A DNA stretch of 64,000 nt from JAEUNX01 sp034004685 (GCA_034004685.1 JAVEWG010000003.1:73511-137510); one strand, 5' to 3'; positions 19,505-29,423 are shown, counted from the first letter of the stretch. The notes: generated by a model from the sequence alone, not told the origin. Translations and numbers: made by a program.

Positions 19505-22500
19505 ATGCTGCTCCATTCCCTGCAACGTCTGCAGGGCGCTCCCCGCGCTCTGGCTGCCCGCCATTCCAAGGTCCTAGGGTGGACAGGGGGCGTCCTGGCA
19601 GCAGTGGCCGTGCTGGGTTTCCTGGTGGCCCCCCCCATCGTGCGCCACCTGGCGGAAAAGGAGCTCACCGCCTTCCTCAAGCGGCCGGTGAGCATCGGGG
19701 ACGTGGATATCAATCCCTTCGCCCTGTCGGTCACCGTGGACAACCTGAAGATCCAGGAGCCCGCCGGCGAGGCCGAGGCCCTGGGTTTCGACCGCCTTTA
19801 TGTCAATCTGGAGGCCCAGTCCCTGGTGCGGGGCGGGGTGGTGCTGGGGGCGGTGCGACTGGACCACCCCCGCTTTCATCTGGTCCGCCAGCAGGATGGC
19901 CATTACAACTGGCAGGACGTGATCGACTACATCCTGGCCCAGCCCCCCTCTGAAAAACCCACCCTGTTCTCGGTGAACAACGTGGAGGTGTCCGGCGGTC
20001 AGGCGGTCTTCGAGGACCAGTCCGAGGGCCTCACCCACAAGCTGGAGGAGGTGCGCCTGGGGCTGCCCTTCGTCTCCAATCTGCCCTCCAAGGTGGATAT
20101 TTACGTGGAGCCGCACCTGGCCTTGAAGGTCAATGGCACGCCCCTGGCCCTGGCAGGCAAGAGCAAGCCCTTTTCGACCGGGCGGGAAAGCGAGCTGACC
20201 CTCCAGCTGGCGGGTTTCGACCTGGCTCCCCTGGTGGCCTATCTGCCCTTCGAGCCCAGCTTCCGTCTGCCTTCCGCCCGTTTGCAGACGGATCTCACCT
20301 TGAGCTTCTGCCAGCCGGAGGATGGGGCCCCCGAGGTCGGGGTGAAGGGCAGCCTGGCCCTGGTGGAGGTGGACCTCCAGGAGAAGGACGGCAGGCCGGT
20401 GCTCAAGCTGCCCCGGCTGGCGGTGGATATCGCCGACTTTAAACTCAACGACGGCGGCGTCCACCTGGCCCGGGTGGGGGTGGAGGGCCCGGTCCTGACG
20501 GTGCGGCGGGATGCCGGCGGGACGATCAATCTGCTGGGCCTGGCGCCTCCCGCCAGTGCCCCGGCGGCGCCGGCCGCGGCTGCCAAGCCTTTCCAGTACC
20601 GGGTGGACCAGATTGAGCTCACCCACGGCAGCCTGGCCTTTGCCGACGAGGCGGTGAAGCCCGCCTTCGCCGCCAACCTCAGGGACATCCATTTGGAGGT
20701 CAGGGGGCTGGCGAGCCAGGGCGATCCGGCCCAGGTCAAGCTGAGCCTGGCCGGCGATGGGGGCGAAACCCTGGAGCACGCCGGCACCCTCAGTCCGGCG
20801 CCTCCGGCGGCCCAGGGGCAGATCAAGCTGGCGGGCCTCAATCTGCCCCGGCTGGCGGCTTACTACGGCGCTGCCCTGCCGGGTGGCCAGGTGGAAGGCG
20901 CAACCCTGGCGGCCTCCCTGGACTATGAGTTGGCTTCGGGCAAGGATGGCCCGGTGGTGAAGTTGGCGCTGCCCAGCGCCCTCGTCACGGATCTGGCCCT
21001 GCGCCTTAACAACGACAAAGCCCCCTTGCTGCGCTTGCCCCGGCTGGAGGTGGCGGAGGTCAAGGTGGACCCGGCTGCCCGCCAGGTGGCGGTGGGTCGG
21101 TTGGGATTGGACAAGCTGCAACTATCCCTGTTGCGGAGCAAGGATGGCCGTTTCAATGCCGAGGACTTGCTGGGCCCCGCCGCCCCCGCCAAGGTTGCGC
21201 CCAAGGCCGGTGCCTCCGGTGGGAAGGCCGAGGCGCCGTGGACCGTCACCCTGGGTCAATTCGCCCTGGAGGATGCCAGCGTCCGGGTGGACGACCGCAC
21301 CATGGGGGAGCCCATCGTGCTGTTGGCCGAGCAAATCGGGGTGGAGGTGAAGGACTTCTCTACCCGTCCGGGGGCCCGGATGGCGGTTCAGGCGGCGGCC
21401 CGGATCAATCGCAAGGGCAGCGTGGCGATCAAAGGGACCGTGGCGCCCCAGCCCCTGGCGGCGGACCTGATCCTGGATCTGCGGGGGGTGGATCTGGTGC
21501 CCCTCCAGCCCTACGCGGCGGAGCGGGTGAATGTGCTGATCGCCCGGGGCAAGCTCACCACCAAGGGGCGCCTGTCCCTGGCCACCAGCAAGGCCGGCGA
21601 ACTGGGGGGGCGTTTCAGCGGGGACCTGGCGGTGACCGATTTCGCTTCCATCGACCAGTTGAATTCCGCCGACTTCATGAACTGGAAAGTCTTCAGCCTG
21701 GAAAAGGTGGATCTGGGCCTGGCACCCTTCGCCCTGTCCATCCGGGAAGTGGCCCTGACGGATTTCTACACCCGATTGATCCTGGACGAGAAGGGCGGCC
21801 TCAACCTCCGGGAGATCGCCGCCCAGCGGGCCCGGGAAGAAAAGCGGGCGGAGATCGCCGCCCGGGCCAATGGCCAGCCGGTTCCGCCTGCAACGCCGGC
21901 GGTGGTGCGCCGGGGCGGCCAGGCCGAAACGGTGGTTCCGGCCCCCGCCAGCCCGCCGCCCCCGATCCGCATCGACAAGGTGGTGCTTCAGGGGGGGCGC
22001 ATCACTTACAGCGACCACTTCATCAAGCCCAACTACGATGCCCACCTCACGGGCATGGGGGGCAGCCTGGTGGGCCTGTCCTCCGATCCGGCCACCATCG
22101 CCACCCTGGATCTCCAGGGCAAGGTGGATGACGCCGCGCCGGTGATCGTGGTGGGTAGTCTCAACCCCTTCCGCCAGGATCGTTTCCTGGATATCCGGGC
22201 CGAGGTGAAGGATTTCGAGCTGTCTGCCGTGTCCACCTATTCGGGCAAGTACGTGGGGTATGGCATCAACAAGGGCAAGCTCTCCGCCCAGCTGGGCTAC
22301 AAGGTGGAGGACCGCAAGCTCACCGCCACCAATCACGTGTTCCTGGACCAACTGACCTTCGGCGACAGGGTGGATAGCCCGGATGCCCTCAAGCTGCCGG
22401 TACTGCTGGCGGTGTCCCTCCTCAAGAATAGCCGGGGGGAGATCGACCTGGATCTACCCATCAGCGGCACCCTGGATGATCCGGAGTTCAGCGTGGGGGG

Positions 22501-23152
22501 CCTGGTGGTGCGGGCCATCATGAATCTGCTGGTGAAGGCGGTGACCGCCCCCTTTGCCCTGCTTGGGTCCATCTTCGGTGGCGGGGCGGATCTCTCCTAC
22601 CTGCAGTTCGACCCGGGCCTGGCGCTGCTGGGCCCCGCCGCCACGGAGAAGCTCCAGGCCATGGCCAAGGCCCTGGCGGACCGGCCCGCCCTCAAGGTGG
22701 AAGTGTCCGGCCGGGCCGACCCGGCGGCCGACCACGCCGGGCTCAAGCAGGCTGCCCTCCACAACGCCATGGCGGCCCTCAAGATCAAGGCCCTGATCAA
22801 GAAGGGAGAATCCGCCCCCTCCCTGGAGGAGGTGGTCATCCCCCCTGCTGAACGCCCGGCGCTCCTCAAGCAGGTCTATAAAGACGGTGACTTCAAGAAG
22901 CCCCGTAACTTGGTGGGGCTCCTCAAGGACATCCCCGACGCCGAGATGGAAACCCTGATCCTGGAAAACACCCCGGTGGCCGAAGGCGATCTCCGCGCCC
23001 TGGCTCAGCAGCGCGCCCAGGTGGTCAGGAGTTGGTTGGTGGAGCAGGGTAAGGTGGCGCCGGAGCGGATCTTCATCCTCGCTCCCCGCCTGGGGGAGGA
23101 CGGCAAGGACAGCCCGGCCAAGACCTCCCGGGTGGATTTCTCCCTCAAATGA
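19505..23152 (+). CDS. DUF748 / AsmA-like envelope protein
   Basis: A 1215-residue protein with one N-terminal membrane helix (about 25-45) and a large periplasmic part of repeated beta-rich segments typical of DUF748, a branch of the AsmA/TamB-like bridge superfamily proposed to move lipids across the envelope. AsmA-like features are the 'VSIGDVDINPFALSVTVDNL' segment near the start and two long blocks separated by Ala/Pro linkers. The last 150 residues (LKVEVSGRADPAADHAGLKQ and RPAVDFSLK-like end) resemble a degenerate OmpA-type domain. An upstream CTGGAG may serve the ATG at 19505. It stands alone between cysS and the pterin dehydratase gene. Confidence 0.85.
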   Translation: MLLHSLQRLQGAPRALAARHSKVLGWTGGVLAAVAVLGFLVAPPIVRHLAEKELTAFLKRPVSIGDVDINPFALSVTVDNLKIQEPAGEAEALGFDRLYVNLEAQSLVRGGVVLGAVRLDHPRFHLVRQQDGHYNWQDVIDYILAQPPSEKPTLFSVNNVEVSGGQAVFEDQSEGLTHKLEEVRLGLPFVSNLPSKVDIYVEPHLALKVNGTPLALAGKSKPFSTGRESELTLQLAGFDLAPLVAYLPFEPSFRLPSARLQTDLTLSFCQPEDGAPEVGVKGSLALVEVDLQEKDGRPVLKLPRLAVDIADFKLNDGGVHLARVGVEGPVLTVRRDAGGTINLLGLAPPASAPAAPAAAAKPFQYRVDQIELTHGSLAFADEAVKPAFAANLRDIHLEVRGLASQGDPAQVKLSLAGDGGETLEHAGTLSPAPPAAQGQIKLAGLNLPRLAAYYGAALPGGQVEGATLAASLDYELASGKDGPVVKLALPSALVTDLALRLNNDKAPLLRLPRLEVAEVKVDPAARQVAVGRLGLDKLQLSLLRSKDGRFNAEDLLGPAAPAKVAPKAGASGGKAEAPWTVTLGQFALEDASVRVDDRTMGEPIVLLAEQIGVEVKDFSTRPGARMAVQAAARINRKGSVAIKGTVAPQPLAADLILDLRGVDLVPLQPYAAERVNVLIARGKLTTKGRLSLATSKAGELGGRFSGDLAVTDFASIDQLNSADFMNWKVFSLEKVDLGLAPFALSIREVALTDFYTRLILDEKGGLNLREIAAQRAREEKRAEIAARANGQPVPPATPAVVRRGGQAETVVPAPASPPPPIRIDKVVLQGGRITYSDHFIKPNYDAHLTGMGGSLVGLSSDPATIATLDLQGKVDDAAPVIVVGSLNPFRQDRFLDIRAEVKDFELSAVSTYSGKYVGYGINKGKLSAQLGYKVEDRKLTATNHVFLDQLTFGDRVDSPDALKLPVLLAVSLLKNSRGEIDLDLPISGTLDDPEFSVGGLVVRAIMNLLVKAVTAPFALLGSIFGGGADLSYLQFDPGLALLGPAATEKLQAMAKALADRPALKVEVSGRADPAADHAGLKQAALHNAMAALKIKALIKKGESAPSLEEVVIPPAERPALLKQVYKDGDFKKPRNLVGLLKDIPDAEMETLILENTPVAEGDLRALAQQRAQVVRSWLVEQGKVAPERIFILAPRLGEDGKDSPAKTSRVDFSLK

Positions 23153-23235
23153 TGGGCGGCTGGCCCGAGAGATAGTCGGGCGGGGGCGCGCTTGCTGTAC
23201 CCTGCCTCCTCAAATCACAGCGACGAGGAACGACC

Positions 23236-23532
23236 ATGGGCCCGACCAAGCTCACCCCGGAAGAATTGACGGCAGCCCTCCAGGATCTGCCGGGCTGGCA
23301 ATCCTCGGAACATCGGGAGGCCCTTCGCAAGACTTTTCACTTTCCCGACTTCAACGCAGCCTTCGGCTTCATGACCCGGGTGGCCCTTCAGGCCGAGAAG
23401 ATGAACCACCACCCGGAGTGGTTCAACGTTTACAACCGGGTGGAGATCACGCTGTCCACCCATGACGTGGGGGGACTCTCCGCGCTGGATCTGGCGTTGG
23501 CCCGGTTTATCGACCAATTGGGCCGGACATGA
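23236..23532 (+). CDS. phhB: 4a-hydroxytetrahydrobiopterin dehydratase (PCD-like)
   Basis: 98-residue pterin-4a-carbinolamine dehydratase family protein, which recycles the cofactor of phenylalanine hydroxylase or supports molybdopterin metabolism. The family signature runs through [34 protein letters not shown] (catalytic histidines) and [16 protein letters not shown] precedes the ATG. No phenylalanine hydroxylase is nearby, so the cellular substrate is unclear. Confidence 0.92.
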   Translation: MGPTKLTPEELTAALQDLPGWQSSEHREALRKTFHFPDFNAAFGFMTRVALQAEKMNHHPEWFNVYNRVEITLSTHDVGGLSALDLALARFIDQLGRT

Positions 23533-23588
23533 GCCTCAAGACACGAGCCTGGGGCGGCCCGAAAGTGTAGAGCGTCGCAAGGAGGCCC

Positions 23589-23680
23589 TAGCCCGGACGG
23601 CAAAGCGTGGCGTTATCCGCCATGCCTTGAGTCCGGGGAAATGGCGGATAACGCCGCTTTGCGGCTCATTCCCCGGGCTA
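23589..23680. repeat. Large imperfect palindrome (REP/BIME-like)
   Basis: A 92-bp inverted repeat between convergent phhB and metY. Inner arms GCAAAGCGTGGCGTTATCCGCCAT (23600-23623) and ATGGCGGATAACGCCGCTTTGC (23641-23662) match except for one or two bases; outer arms TAGCCCGG (23589-23596) and CCGGGCTA (23673-23680) also pair. A competing hairpin CCGGGGAA/TTCCCCGG (23633-23640 with 23669-23676) overlaps. No T-run follows on either strand. It resembles the dispersed intergenic palindromes of the GTAGCCCGG type known from many proteobacteria. Confidence 0.75.
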
Positions 23681-23688
23681 CCGGCTTC

Positions 23689-24960
23689 TCAAACCGTCGT
23701 CAGGGCTTGTTCCAGGTCCGCCAGGATGTCGTCGATGTGTTCGATGCCGATGGACAGGCGCACCATGTCTTCCGATACGCCGGCCTTGATCAGTTCCGCC
23801 GGGGAGAGCTGGCGGTGGGTGGTGGAGGCGGGATGGCAGGCCAGGGATTTGGCGTCGCCGATGTTCACCAGTCGGGTCACCAGCTTGAGGGCGTCCTGGA
23901 AGCGGGTGCCGCCGGCAAGCCCCCCGGCCACGCCGAAGGAGAGGATGCCGGAGGCACGGCCCCCCATGTATTTCTGCACCAGGCCGTGGTCCTTGTGGTC
24001 CGGCAGACCGGCGTAGTTGACCCAGCTCACCTTGGCGTGGCCCTGGAGGTATTCGGCCACCTTGCGGGCGTTGTCGCAGATCCGGTCCATGCGCAGGGCC
24101 AGGGTTTCAATGCCTTGCAGGATCAGGAACACATTGAAGGGGCTGATGGCCGCCCCCATGTTGCGTAGCGGCACCACCCGGGCCCGGCCGATGTAGGCCG
24201 CCGGCCCCAGGGCTTCGGTATAGACCACCCCATGGTAGGAGGGATCGGGTTCATTGAGGCGGCGGAAGCGTTCCTTGTGCTCGGCCCAGGGGAACTTGCC
24301 GCTATCGACGATGATGCCGCCGATGCTGTTGCCGTGGCCCCCCAGGTATTTGGTGAGGGAGTGCACCACGATGTCCGCTCCGTGCTCGAAGGGCCGGCAC
24401 AGGTAGGGGGAGGGCACGGTGTTGTCCACGATCAGGGGAATGCCGTGGCGGTGGGCGATCTCGGCGAGTTTTTCGAAATCGGTGATGTTGCCCAGGGGGT
24501 TGCCCACGGATTCGCAGAAGATAGCCTTGGTGCGGGCATCGATGAGGGGCTCGAAGGCGTTGGGGTCCCGGTAGTCGGCGAAACGGGTTTCGATGCCCAG
24601 CTGGGGGAAGGTGTGGGCGAACAGGTTGTAGGTGCCGCCATACAGGGTGGAGGCGGAAACGATGTTGTCTCCGGTTTCGGCGATGGTCTGGATGGCGTAG
24701 GTGATGGCGGCCATACCGGAGGCCAGGGCCAGGCCGGCAATCCCCCCTTCCATGGCGGCCACCCGGGCCTCCAGAACCGCCTGGGTGGGGTTCATGATCC
24801 GGGTGTAGATGTTGCCGGTGACCTTGAGGTCGAAGAGATCGGCCCCGTGTTGGGTGTCGTCGAAGGCGTAGGAGGTGGTCTGGTAAATGGGCACCGCCAC
24901 GGCGCGGGTGGTGGGGTCCGGGCTGTAGCCGCCGTGGACGGCCAGGGTTTCCAGCTTCAT
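23689..24960 (-). CDS. metY: O-acetylhomoserine aminocarboxypropyltransferase (sulfhydrylase)
   Basis: PLP enzyme that makes homocysteine from O-acetylhomoserine and sulfide. The N-terminus [20 protein letters not shown] and the segments [18 protein letters not shown] and IYTRIMNPT are the classic MetY signature; the PLP lysine is in [18 protein letters not shown]. 423 residues, typical of MetY and longer than MetZ. ATG 24960 has GAGGAG upstream. Long in-frame upstream sequence is antisense to other genes and not part of the protein. No SAM riboswitch was recognised in the 200 bp upstream. Confidence 0.95.
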   Translation of the reverse strand: MKLETLAVHGGYSPDPTTRAVAVPIYQTTSYAFDDTQHGADLFDLKVTGNIYTRIMNPTQAVLEARVAAMEGGIAGLALASGMAAITYAIQTIAETGDNIVSASTLYGGTYNLFAHTFPQLGIETRFADYRDPNAFEPLIDARTKAIFCESVGNPLGNITDFEKLAEIAHRHGIPLIVDNTVPSPYLCRPFEHGADIVVHSLTKYLGGHGNSIGGIIVDSGKFPWAEHKERFRRLNEPDPSYHGVVYTEALGPAAYIGRARVVPLRNMGAAISPFNVFLILQGIETLALRMDRICDNARKVAEYLQGHAKVSWVNYAGLPDHKDHGLVQKYMGGRASGILSFGVAGGLAGGTRFQDALKLVTRLVNIGDAKSLACHPASTTHRQLSPAELIKAGVSEDMVRLSIGIEHIDDILADLEQALTTV

Positions 24961-25167
24961 GGGATGTCTCCTCGGGTTTTTGGACGGAATAGGCGGGCAA
25001 GTATAGCAACTGGCCGGGGCGAACCTGGCGGCGGGGAACCGCTCTGTGTTCATGCCAATCCAATTACGGCGATAATGGCGGGGAGGCTGCCGGCAGCAAC
25101 ACTGTGTCAGGGAGCCCGGCGACAGGATGGCGGGCCGACGGAGCCTGCCCACGTGGAGGAGATGACC

Positions 25168-25533
25168 ATGGAAAACATGGGGAAAGTGGCTACCTGGATG
25201 GAGTTGGCCAGCGGCCGATGGCAATCCGCTGGCGGGTCGGGGGTGAGGGTGCATCCGGTGGGGAGCGCGGCGGCGCCGTGCTTTGCCCTTTCGGTGGATG
25301 GGCGGTGGCTGCATGCCGGGGATGGCCGCCTGACCCTGTTCCACGGCCTGGGTTCGGCGGTGCGTTTCCTGCGCTCGGCAGCAGTCACTGATTTCGAGGA
25401 AGGTGCGCCGGCGGATCTGCAGCGGCTCTGCGCGGGCCCGGCCCATTGCCTGATGGTTCACGGCAAGCGCGGCTTGGTGGCCTGCTCCGCCAAGGAAGCA
25501 GGCTGCTGCCTGCGGAGCAGCCTGGTCAACTGA
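25168..25533 (+). CDS. Hypothetical protein
   Basis: 121 residues beginning [18 protein letters not shown], with no family recognised. A strong ribosome site (GGAGGAG at 25156-25162) sits 6 bases before ATG 25168; an in-frame ATG at 25162 overlaps that site and is less likely. The sequence has alternating beta-like stretches and five cysteines in the last third, including a CC pair. No signal peptide or membrane segment. It converges on and overlaps the macrodomain gene by 8 bp. Reality of the gene is supported only by its ribosome site and composition. Confidence 0.55.
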   Translation: MENMGKVATWMELASGRWQSAGGSGVRVHPVGSAAAPCFALSVDGRWLHAGDGRLTLFHGLGSAVRFLRSAAVTDFEEGAPADLQRLCAGPAHCLMVHGKRGLVACSAKEAGCCLRSSLVN

Positions 25534-26069
25534 GCCGGGCGCCGGCGGCGCCGGCCAGGGCCGCCCGCAACACCTTGTCCATGGTGGCATCAAAGGCCAC
25601 CAGGCGGATTTCTTCCAGGCGTGTTCCCCCACCTAATTCGGCACGGACGCAGCGTACCGCGATGGCTGCCGCGGCCTCCGGCGGGTAGCCGTAGACCCCG
25701 CAGCTGATGGCCGGAAAGGCGATGCGGCGCAGCCCGTAATCCCGCGCCAGGGCCAGGCTGGCCCGGTAGCAGGCGGCCAGCAACCCGGCTTCGCCCTGGC
25801 CTCCGCCCTGCCAGATGGGCCCCACGGTGTGGATGATCCAGCGGGCGGGCAGGTCGAAGCCCGGGGTGATCCGGGCTTCCCCGGTGGGGCAACCCCCCCA
25901 GGGTGGCGCAGTGGGCCACCAGCCGGGCCCCGGCTGCCCGGTGAACGGCGCCGTCCACCCCGCCGCCTCCCAGGAGCGAACTGTTGGCGGCATTGACGAT
26001 GGCGTCGAAGGGCAGGGTGGTGATGTCGCCCCGCCAGACGGTGACAGTCGTGGGTGCTTGGGTTGCCAT
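25526..26069 (-). pseudogene. Macrodomain protein, frameshifted
   Basis: ADP-ribose-binding macrodomain family (YmdB/O-acetyl-ADP-ribose deacetylase type). The first frame reads [17 protein letters not shown], then [22 protein letters not shown] and [12 protein letters not shown]. The next residues, [30 protein letters not shown] and [15 protein letters not shown], are in a different frame that runs to 25526. The switch maps to seven C on the plus strand (25893-25899, G7 on the coding strand); one base fewer restores a single 180-residue protein of family length. It is either a real mutation or a homopolymer sequencing error. ATG 26069 is 7 bases after the rtcB stop, so the two are cotranscribed. 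Confidence 0.85.
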
Positions 26070-26076
26070 GGCCTTT

Positions 26077-27273
26077 TTATCCCTTGATGCACAGCACCTG
26101 TTTGAGGGTATGGACCACCTCCACCAGGTCGGTCTGGTTGGCCATCACCTGGTCGATGTCCTTGTAGGCGGCGGGGATTTCGTCCACCACCCCCTGATCC
26201 TTGCGGCACAGCACCCCCTCGGTCTGGCGGGCCAGGTCCGCCGCGGTGAAGCGCCTGGCCGCCGCCGTGCGGCTCATGGCCCGGCCGGCGCCGTGGGAGC
26301 AGGAGTGGAAGCTCTTGGCGCAGCCCTTGCCCCGCACGATGTAGGAACGGGCCCCCATGCTGCCGGGGATGATGCCCAGCTCCCCCTGGTCGGCGTGGAT
26401 GGCCCCTTTGCGGGTGACCCATACCCGGGCGCCGTAGTGGTTTTCCTGCTGAACGTAGTTGTGGTGGCAGTTCACCGCCTCCCGGGTGACGGTGAAGGGA
26501 GGCAGCTCCCGGGCCAGGGCGGCCAGGATCAGGTCCAGCATGGCGGCCCGGTTTTCCAGGGCGTAGTGCTGGGCCCAGTGCACCGCCGCCACGAAGTCGT
26601 TGAAGTGGTGGCTGCCTTCTTCCAGGTAGGCCAGGTCCCGGTCCGGCAGTTGGGCGAGGTGGCGCGCCATGTCGTTTTTCGCCAGTTCGATGAAATAGGT
26701 GCCGATGGCGTTGCCCATGTTGCGGGAGCCCGAGTGGAGCATCACCCACATCTGTCGGGCTTCGTCCAGGCACAGCTCGATGAAATGGTTGCCACCCCCC
26801 AGGGTACCCAGCTGGCGGGTCCAGTCGGCATTCTTGCCGACCCGTTTGGCCACCCCGGGATGGCGGGCCAGGATGGCCTTGAGGCCGGCCGCCAGGGGCT
26901 TGGCCCGGGCCGCCTGGGCTTCCGCCGGGCCGTGCTGGGCAAAGCCCACCGGCACGTCGTGGCTGATCCGGTCGAAGACCCGGCGCAGGCGTTTTTCGTC
27001 CAGATCCCGGGCGGAGAGGGAAAGCCGGGTGGCGATCATGCCGCAGCCGATATCCACCCCCACCGCCGCGGGAATGATGGCCTGGCGGGTGGCGATCACC
27101 GCCCCCACGGTGGCGCCGATGCCGGTGTGAACGTCGGGCATGGCCGCCACATGGTGGTGGATCACTGGCAGGCGGGAGAGATTCACCAGTTGGGCCCGGG
27201 CGGTGGGCTCAATCTCGTCGGTCCAGACCAGCACCGGGTTGAGGCCTTCTTGAAGGGTCTGGCGGACCGGCAT
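26077..27273 (-). CDS. rtcB: RNA-splicing ligase RtcB
   Basis: Mn/GTP-dependent ligase joining 2',3'-cyclic phosphate or 3'-phosphate RNA ends to 5'-OH ends. 398 residues with [26 protein letters not shown] (metal Asp/Cys), [20 protein letters not shown] and the C-terminal [10 protein letters not shown] with the histidine that is guanylylated. No rtcA or rtcR was seen; upstream is pabBC (32-bp gap), downstream a macrodomain gene, which together suggest repair of RNA ends and handling of phosphate or ADP-ribose products (inference). Confidence 0.95.
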   Translation of the reverse strand: MPVRQTLQEGLNPVLVWTDEIEPTARAQLVNLSRLPVIHHHVAAMPDVHTGIGATVGAVIATRQAIIPAAVGVDIGCGMIATRLSLSARDLDEKRLRRVFDRISHDVPVGFAQHGPAEAQAARAKPLAAGLKAILARHPGVAKRVGKNADWTRQLGTLGGGNHFIELCLDEARQMWVMLHSGSRNMGNAIGTYFIELAKNDMARHLAQLPDRDLAYLEEGSHHFNDFVAAVHWAQHYALENRAAMLDLILAALARELPPFTVTREAVNCHHNYVQQENHYGARVWVTRKGAIHADQGELGIIPGSMGARSYIVRGKGCAKSFHSCSHGAGRAMSRTAAARRFTAADLARQTEGVLCRKDQGVVDEIPAAYKDIDQVMANQTDLVEVVHTLKQVLCIKG

Positions 27274-27305
27274 GGATATGTGGGGGGACCGGGGGAGCGG
27301 AAATC

Positions 27306-29096
27306 CTACACTTGGCCAGCCGCCACCAGGGTGACTGGCGTCAGGCCCCGCAGGGCGTTGCCGGCGAATACCGCCTCGGCCCGGTGGAGGTCCGCCAGGG
27401 TCAGGCGGGCTTCCCGGGCCCGGCCGGCCGCCAAGAGGCTGCGGCGCAGAACGCCATTCAACAGGCCGCAGTCAGCGGCGGGGGTGAGGAGTTCACCGTC
27501 CAGGCGCAGGAAGAGGTTGCTGCGGGCGCCTTCGCACAGCTCGCCCCGTTCATTGCAGAACAGGGTGTCGAAGTGGCCGGCGGCCATGGCCCGGGCCATG
27601 GCCTGGTCGTAGTGGGCCCGGGCGGTGGTCTTGTGGCGCAGCAGGGGCTCCCGGCTATCCAGCCGCTCCGGGGCCAGGGTGACGGTGGCGGGGCCTTCCG
27701 GGGGGGCGAGGGGGGCGCTGGTGATTTCCAGGTCCCCCGCCGGGCCCAGGGTGAGGCGCACCCGCAGGGGATGGCCGGCGGGGTCCGCCGGCACCCCGGC
27801 CAGAGCGGCTTCCACCTCTGTTTTTGAAAAGGGAAAGCCAAAGTAGGCGGCAGAGGCTTGCAGGCGCTCCAGATGCCAGGGCAGCAGGGGATAACTGCCG
27901 TCGGGCTCTCGGCGCAGGGTTTCGATCAGGCGTAGCTCTGGCGGCAGTTCCGTGAGGAAGCGGGCCTTGAGCAGGCATTCCTGCCATTCGGCGGCCGGAT
28001 CGGAATCCTGCACGATGCCGCTGCCGATCCCCAGGCGGGCCTGGCGGTGGGCGTCCACTTCCAGGGTGCGGATGGGTACCGCCAGGCGCAGGGGGCCGTC
28101 GGGAGCGAGCCAGCCCAGGGCGCCGCAGTAGAGACCACGGGGCTGGGTCTCCAGCTCGGCGATGATCTCCATGGCCCGGATCTTGGGGGCCCCGGTGATG
28201 GAGCCGCAGGGGAAGAGGGCGGCCAGCAGGGCGGCCAGGTTGGCGGTCACCGGTTCGGCCCGGATGGTGGAGGTGAGCTGCCACAGGGAAGGGTAGGCCT
28301 CTACCTGGAAGAGGCGCTCCACCTTTACCCCGCCGGAGGGGGCTAGGCGGCCCAGGTCGTTGCGGATGAGATCCACGATCATCAGGTTCTCGGCCCGGTT
28401 CTTCTCGGTGAGGAGCGCGGCCGGGTCGGCCTGGCGGGGGGCGGTGCCCTTCATGGGCCGGCAGGTGACGCCCCGGCCGTCGTGGTCCAGGAAAAGCTCT
28501 GGCGAACGGGATAGGATCCAGCCCTCCGGGTGCTGGATGAAGGCCCCGTGGCGTACCGGCTGGGCAGCCCGCAGGCGCTGGTAGAGGGCCCGGGGCGGGC
28601 CCCATAGTTCGCCGGTGAGGGGGAAAGTGTAGTTGACCTGGTAGCAGTCCCCGGCGGCGATGTAGTCCCGAATGTGGCCCACTTGCTGGTGGTAGCGGCT
28701 TTCCGCCAGTCCCAGGGTTCCGCGGCCCAGGCCGGCAGGGGGGGGCGAGGCCGTGCCGGCGGCCAGCCAGGCATCGGTTTGGGCCACCGAGAGGCGCGCT
28801 GCCCGGCGGAAAACCCAGGCAGTGAGGAGGGGCTGGCCGGCCGGGGGCAGGAGGGGTTCCAGGCGCGGCTCCAGGGCCAGGCCCAGTTCGTAGGCCAGGG
28901 CCAGGGCGACCCAGTGGTCGGCCTGGCGAGCAGCCTCGATGCGGGCCAGGGTGGTGGTGAGGTGGCGGGGGTCGGTGCACTGGATCGTTTCGATCCAGTC
29001 CGCCAGCAGCAGATCCCCGCCGCTCCCCAGGTTGTCGTCGAAAAGGGCGAAGGGGGCGGTGGTGTCGGCGAAGGAGCGGGTAGCTGCGGTGTTCAA
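27306..29096 (-). CDS. pabBC: Bifunctional aminodeoxychorismate synthase component I / lyase
   Basis: A fusion making p-aminobenzoate for folate. Residues about 1-385 are the chorismate-binding PabB part: CRPMKGTAPR (Lys), ENLMIVDLIRNDLGR, FPCGSITGAPKIRAMEII, GIGSGIVQDSDP. From about 390 the PLP-dependent PabC lyase part follows (LPWHLERLQASAAYF, PLP lysine in LRHKTTARAHYD, CNERGELCEGARSNLFL). 596 residues in all. The fusion is known from many proteobacteria. The glutaminase PabA is not in the window. Confidence 0.93.
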   Translation of the reverse strand: MNTAATRSFADTTAPFALFDDNLGSGGDLLLADWIETIQCTDPRHLTTTLARIEAARQADHWVALALAYELGLALEPRLEPLLPPAGQPLLTAWVFRRAARLSVAQTDAWLAAGTASPPPAGLGRGTLGLAESRYHQQVGHIRDYIAAGDCYQVNYTFPLTGELWGPPRALYQRLRAAQPVRHGAFIQHPEGWILSRSPELFLDHDGRGVTCRPMKGTAPRQADPAALLTEKNRAENLMIVDLIRNDLGRLAPSGGVKVERLFQVEAYPSLWQLTSTIRAEPVTANLAALLAALFPCGSITGAPKIRAMEIIAELETQPRGLYCGALGWLAPDGPLRLAVPIRTLEVDAHRQARLGIGSGIVQDSDPAAEWQECLLKARFLTELPPELRLIETLRREPDGSYPLLPWHLERLQASAAYFGFPFSKTEVEAALAGVPADPAGHPLRVRLTLGPAGDLEITSAPLAPPEGPATVTLAPERLDSREPLLRHKTTARAHYDQAMARAMAAGHFDTLFCNERGELCEGARSNLFLRLDGELLTPAADCGLLNGVLRRSLLAAGRAREARLTLADLHRAEAVFAGNALRGLTPVTLVAAGQV

Positions 29097-29204
29097 GGGT
29101 GGGGCGTGGGGCTTCGGGAAAGGAATGGTAGCCCAATCCGTCCGGGGGTGGCCGGAGGGTTATGATGGGCCGCAAGCGGGCAGCCAGGGGAAGGGGCAGG
29201 CGAC

Positions 29205-29423
29205 ATGGAATACCAGGACAGGCGCAGGGCTCAGGAGGCGGGCAGCAGCCGCTGCGAGGCCTGCGGCGCCATTTTTCGGTGTGGCGCGGCGGCGGGAGAT
29301 GAGGGCTGCTGGTGCGCCGCCCTGCCCAGGGTACCGGTGGTCGACGGGGTGGCGGGTTGCTTCTGTCCGGATTGCCTGGCGGCCCGGGTGGCGGAACAGG
29401 CCTTAAAGCCTCCCGGCCACTAG
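29205..29423 (+). CDS. Cysteine-rich CWC family protein
   Basis: 72-residue protein with the cysteine pattern of the small CWC family: CEACGAIFRCG, then GCWCAALPRVPV, then CFCPDCL. It has eight cysteines in CxxC-like pairs and is probably a metal-binding protein of unknown role. AAGGGGCAGG precedes the ATG. Its last 21 bases overlap the end of nudB on the other strand. Confidence 0.85.
   Translation: MEYQDRRRAQEAGSSRCEACGAIFRCGAAAGDEGCWCAALPRVPVVDGVAGCFCPDCLAARVAEQALKPPGH

Noticed and set aside
24961..25160. Possible SAM riboswitch upstream of metY
   Set aside because: No recognisable SAM-I, SAM-II or SAM/SAH consensus core could be laid on the sequence; only a GAGGAG ribosome site is clear.
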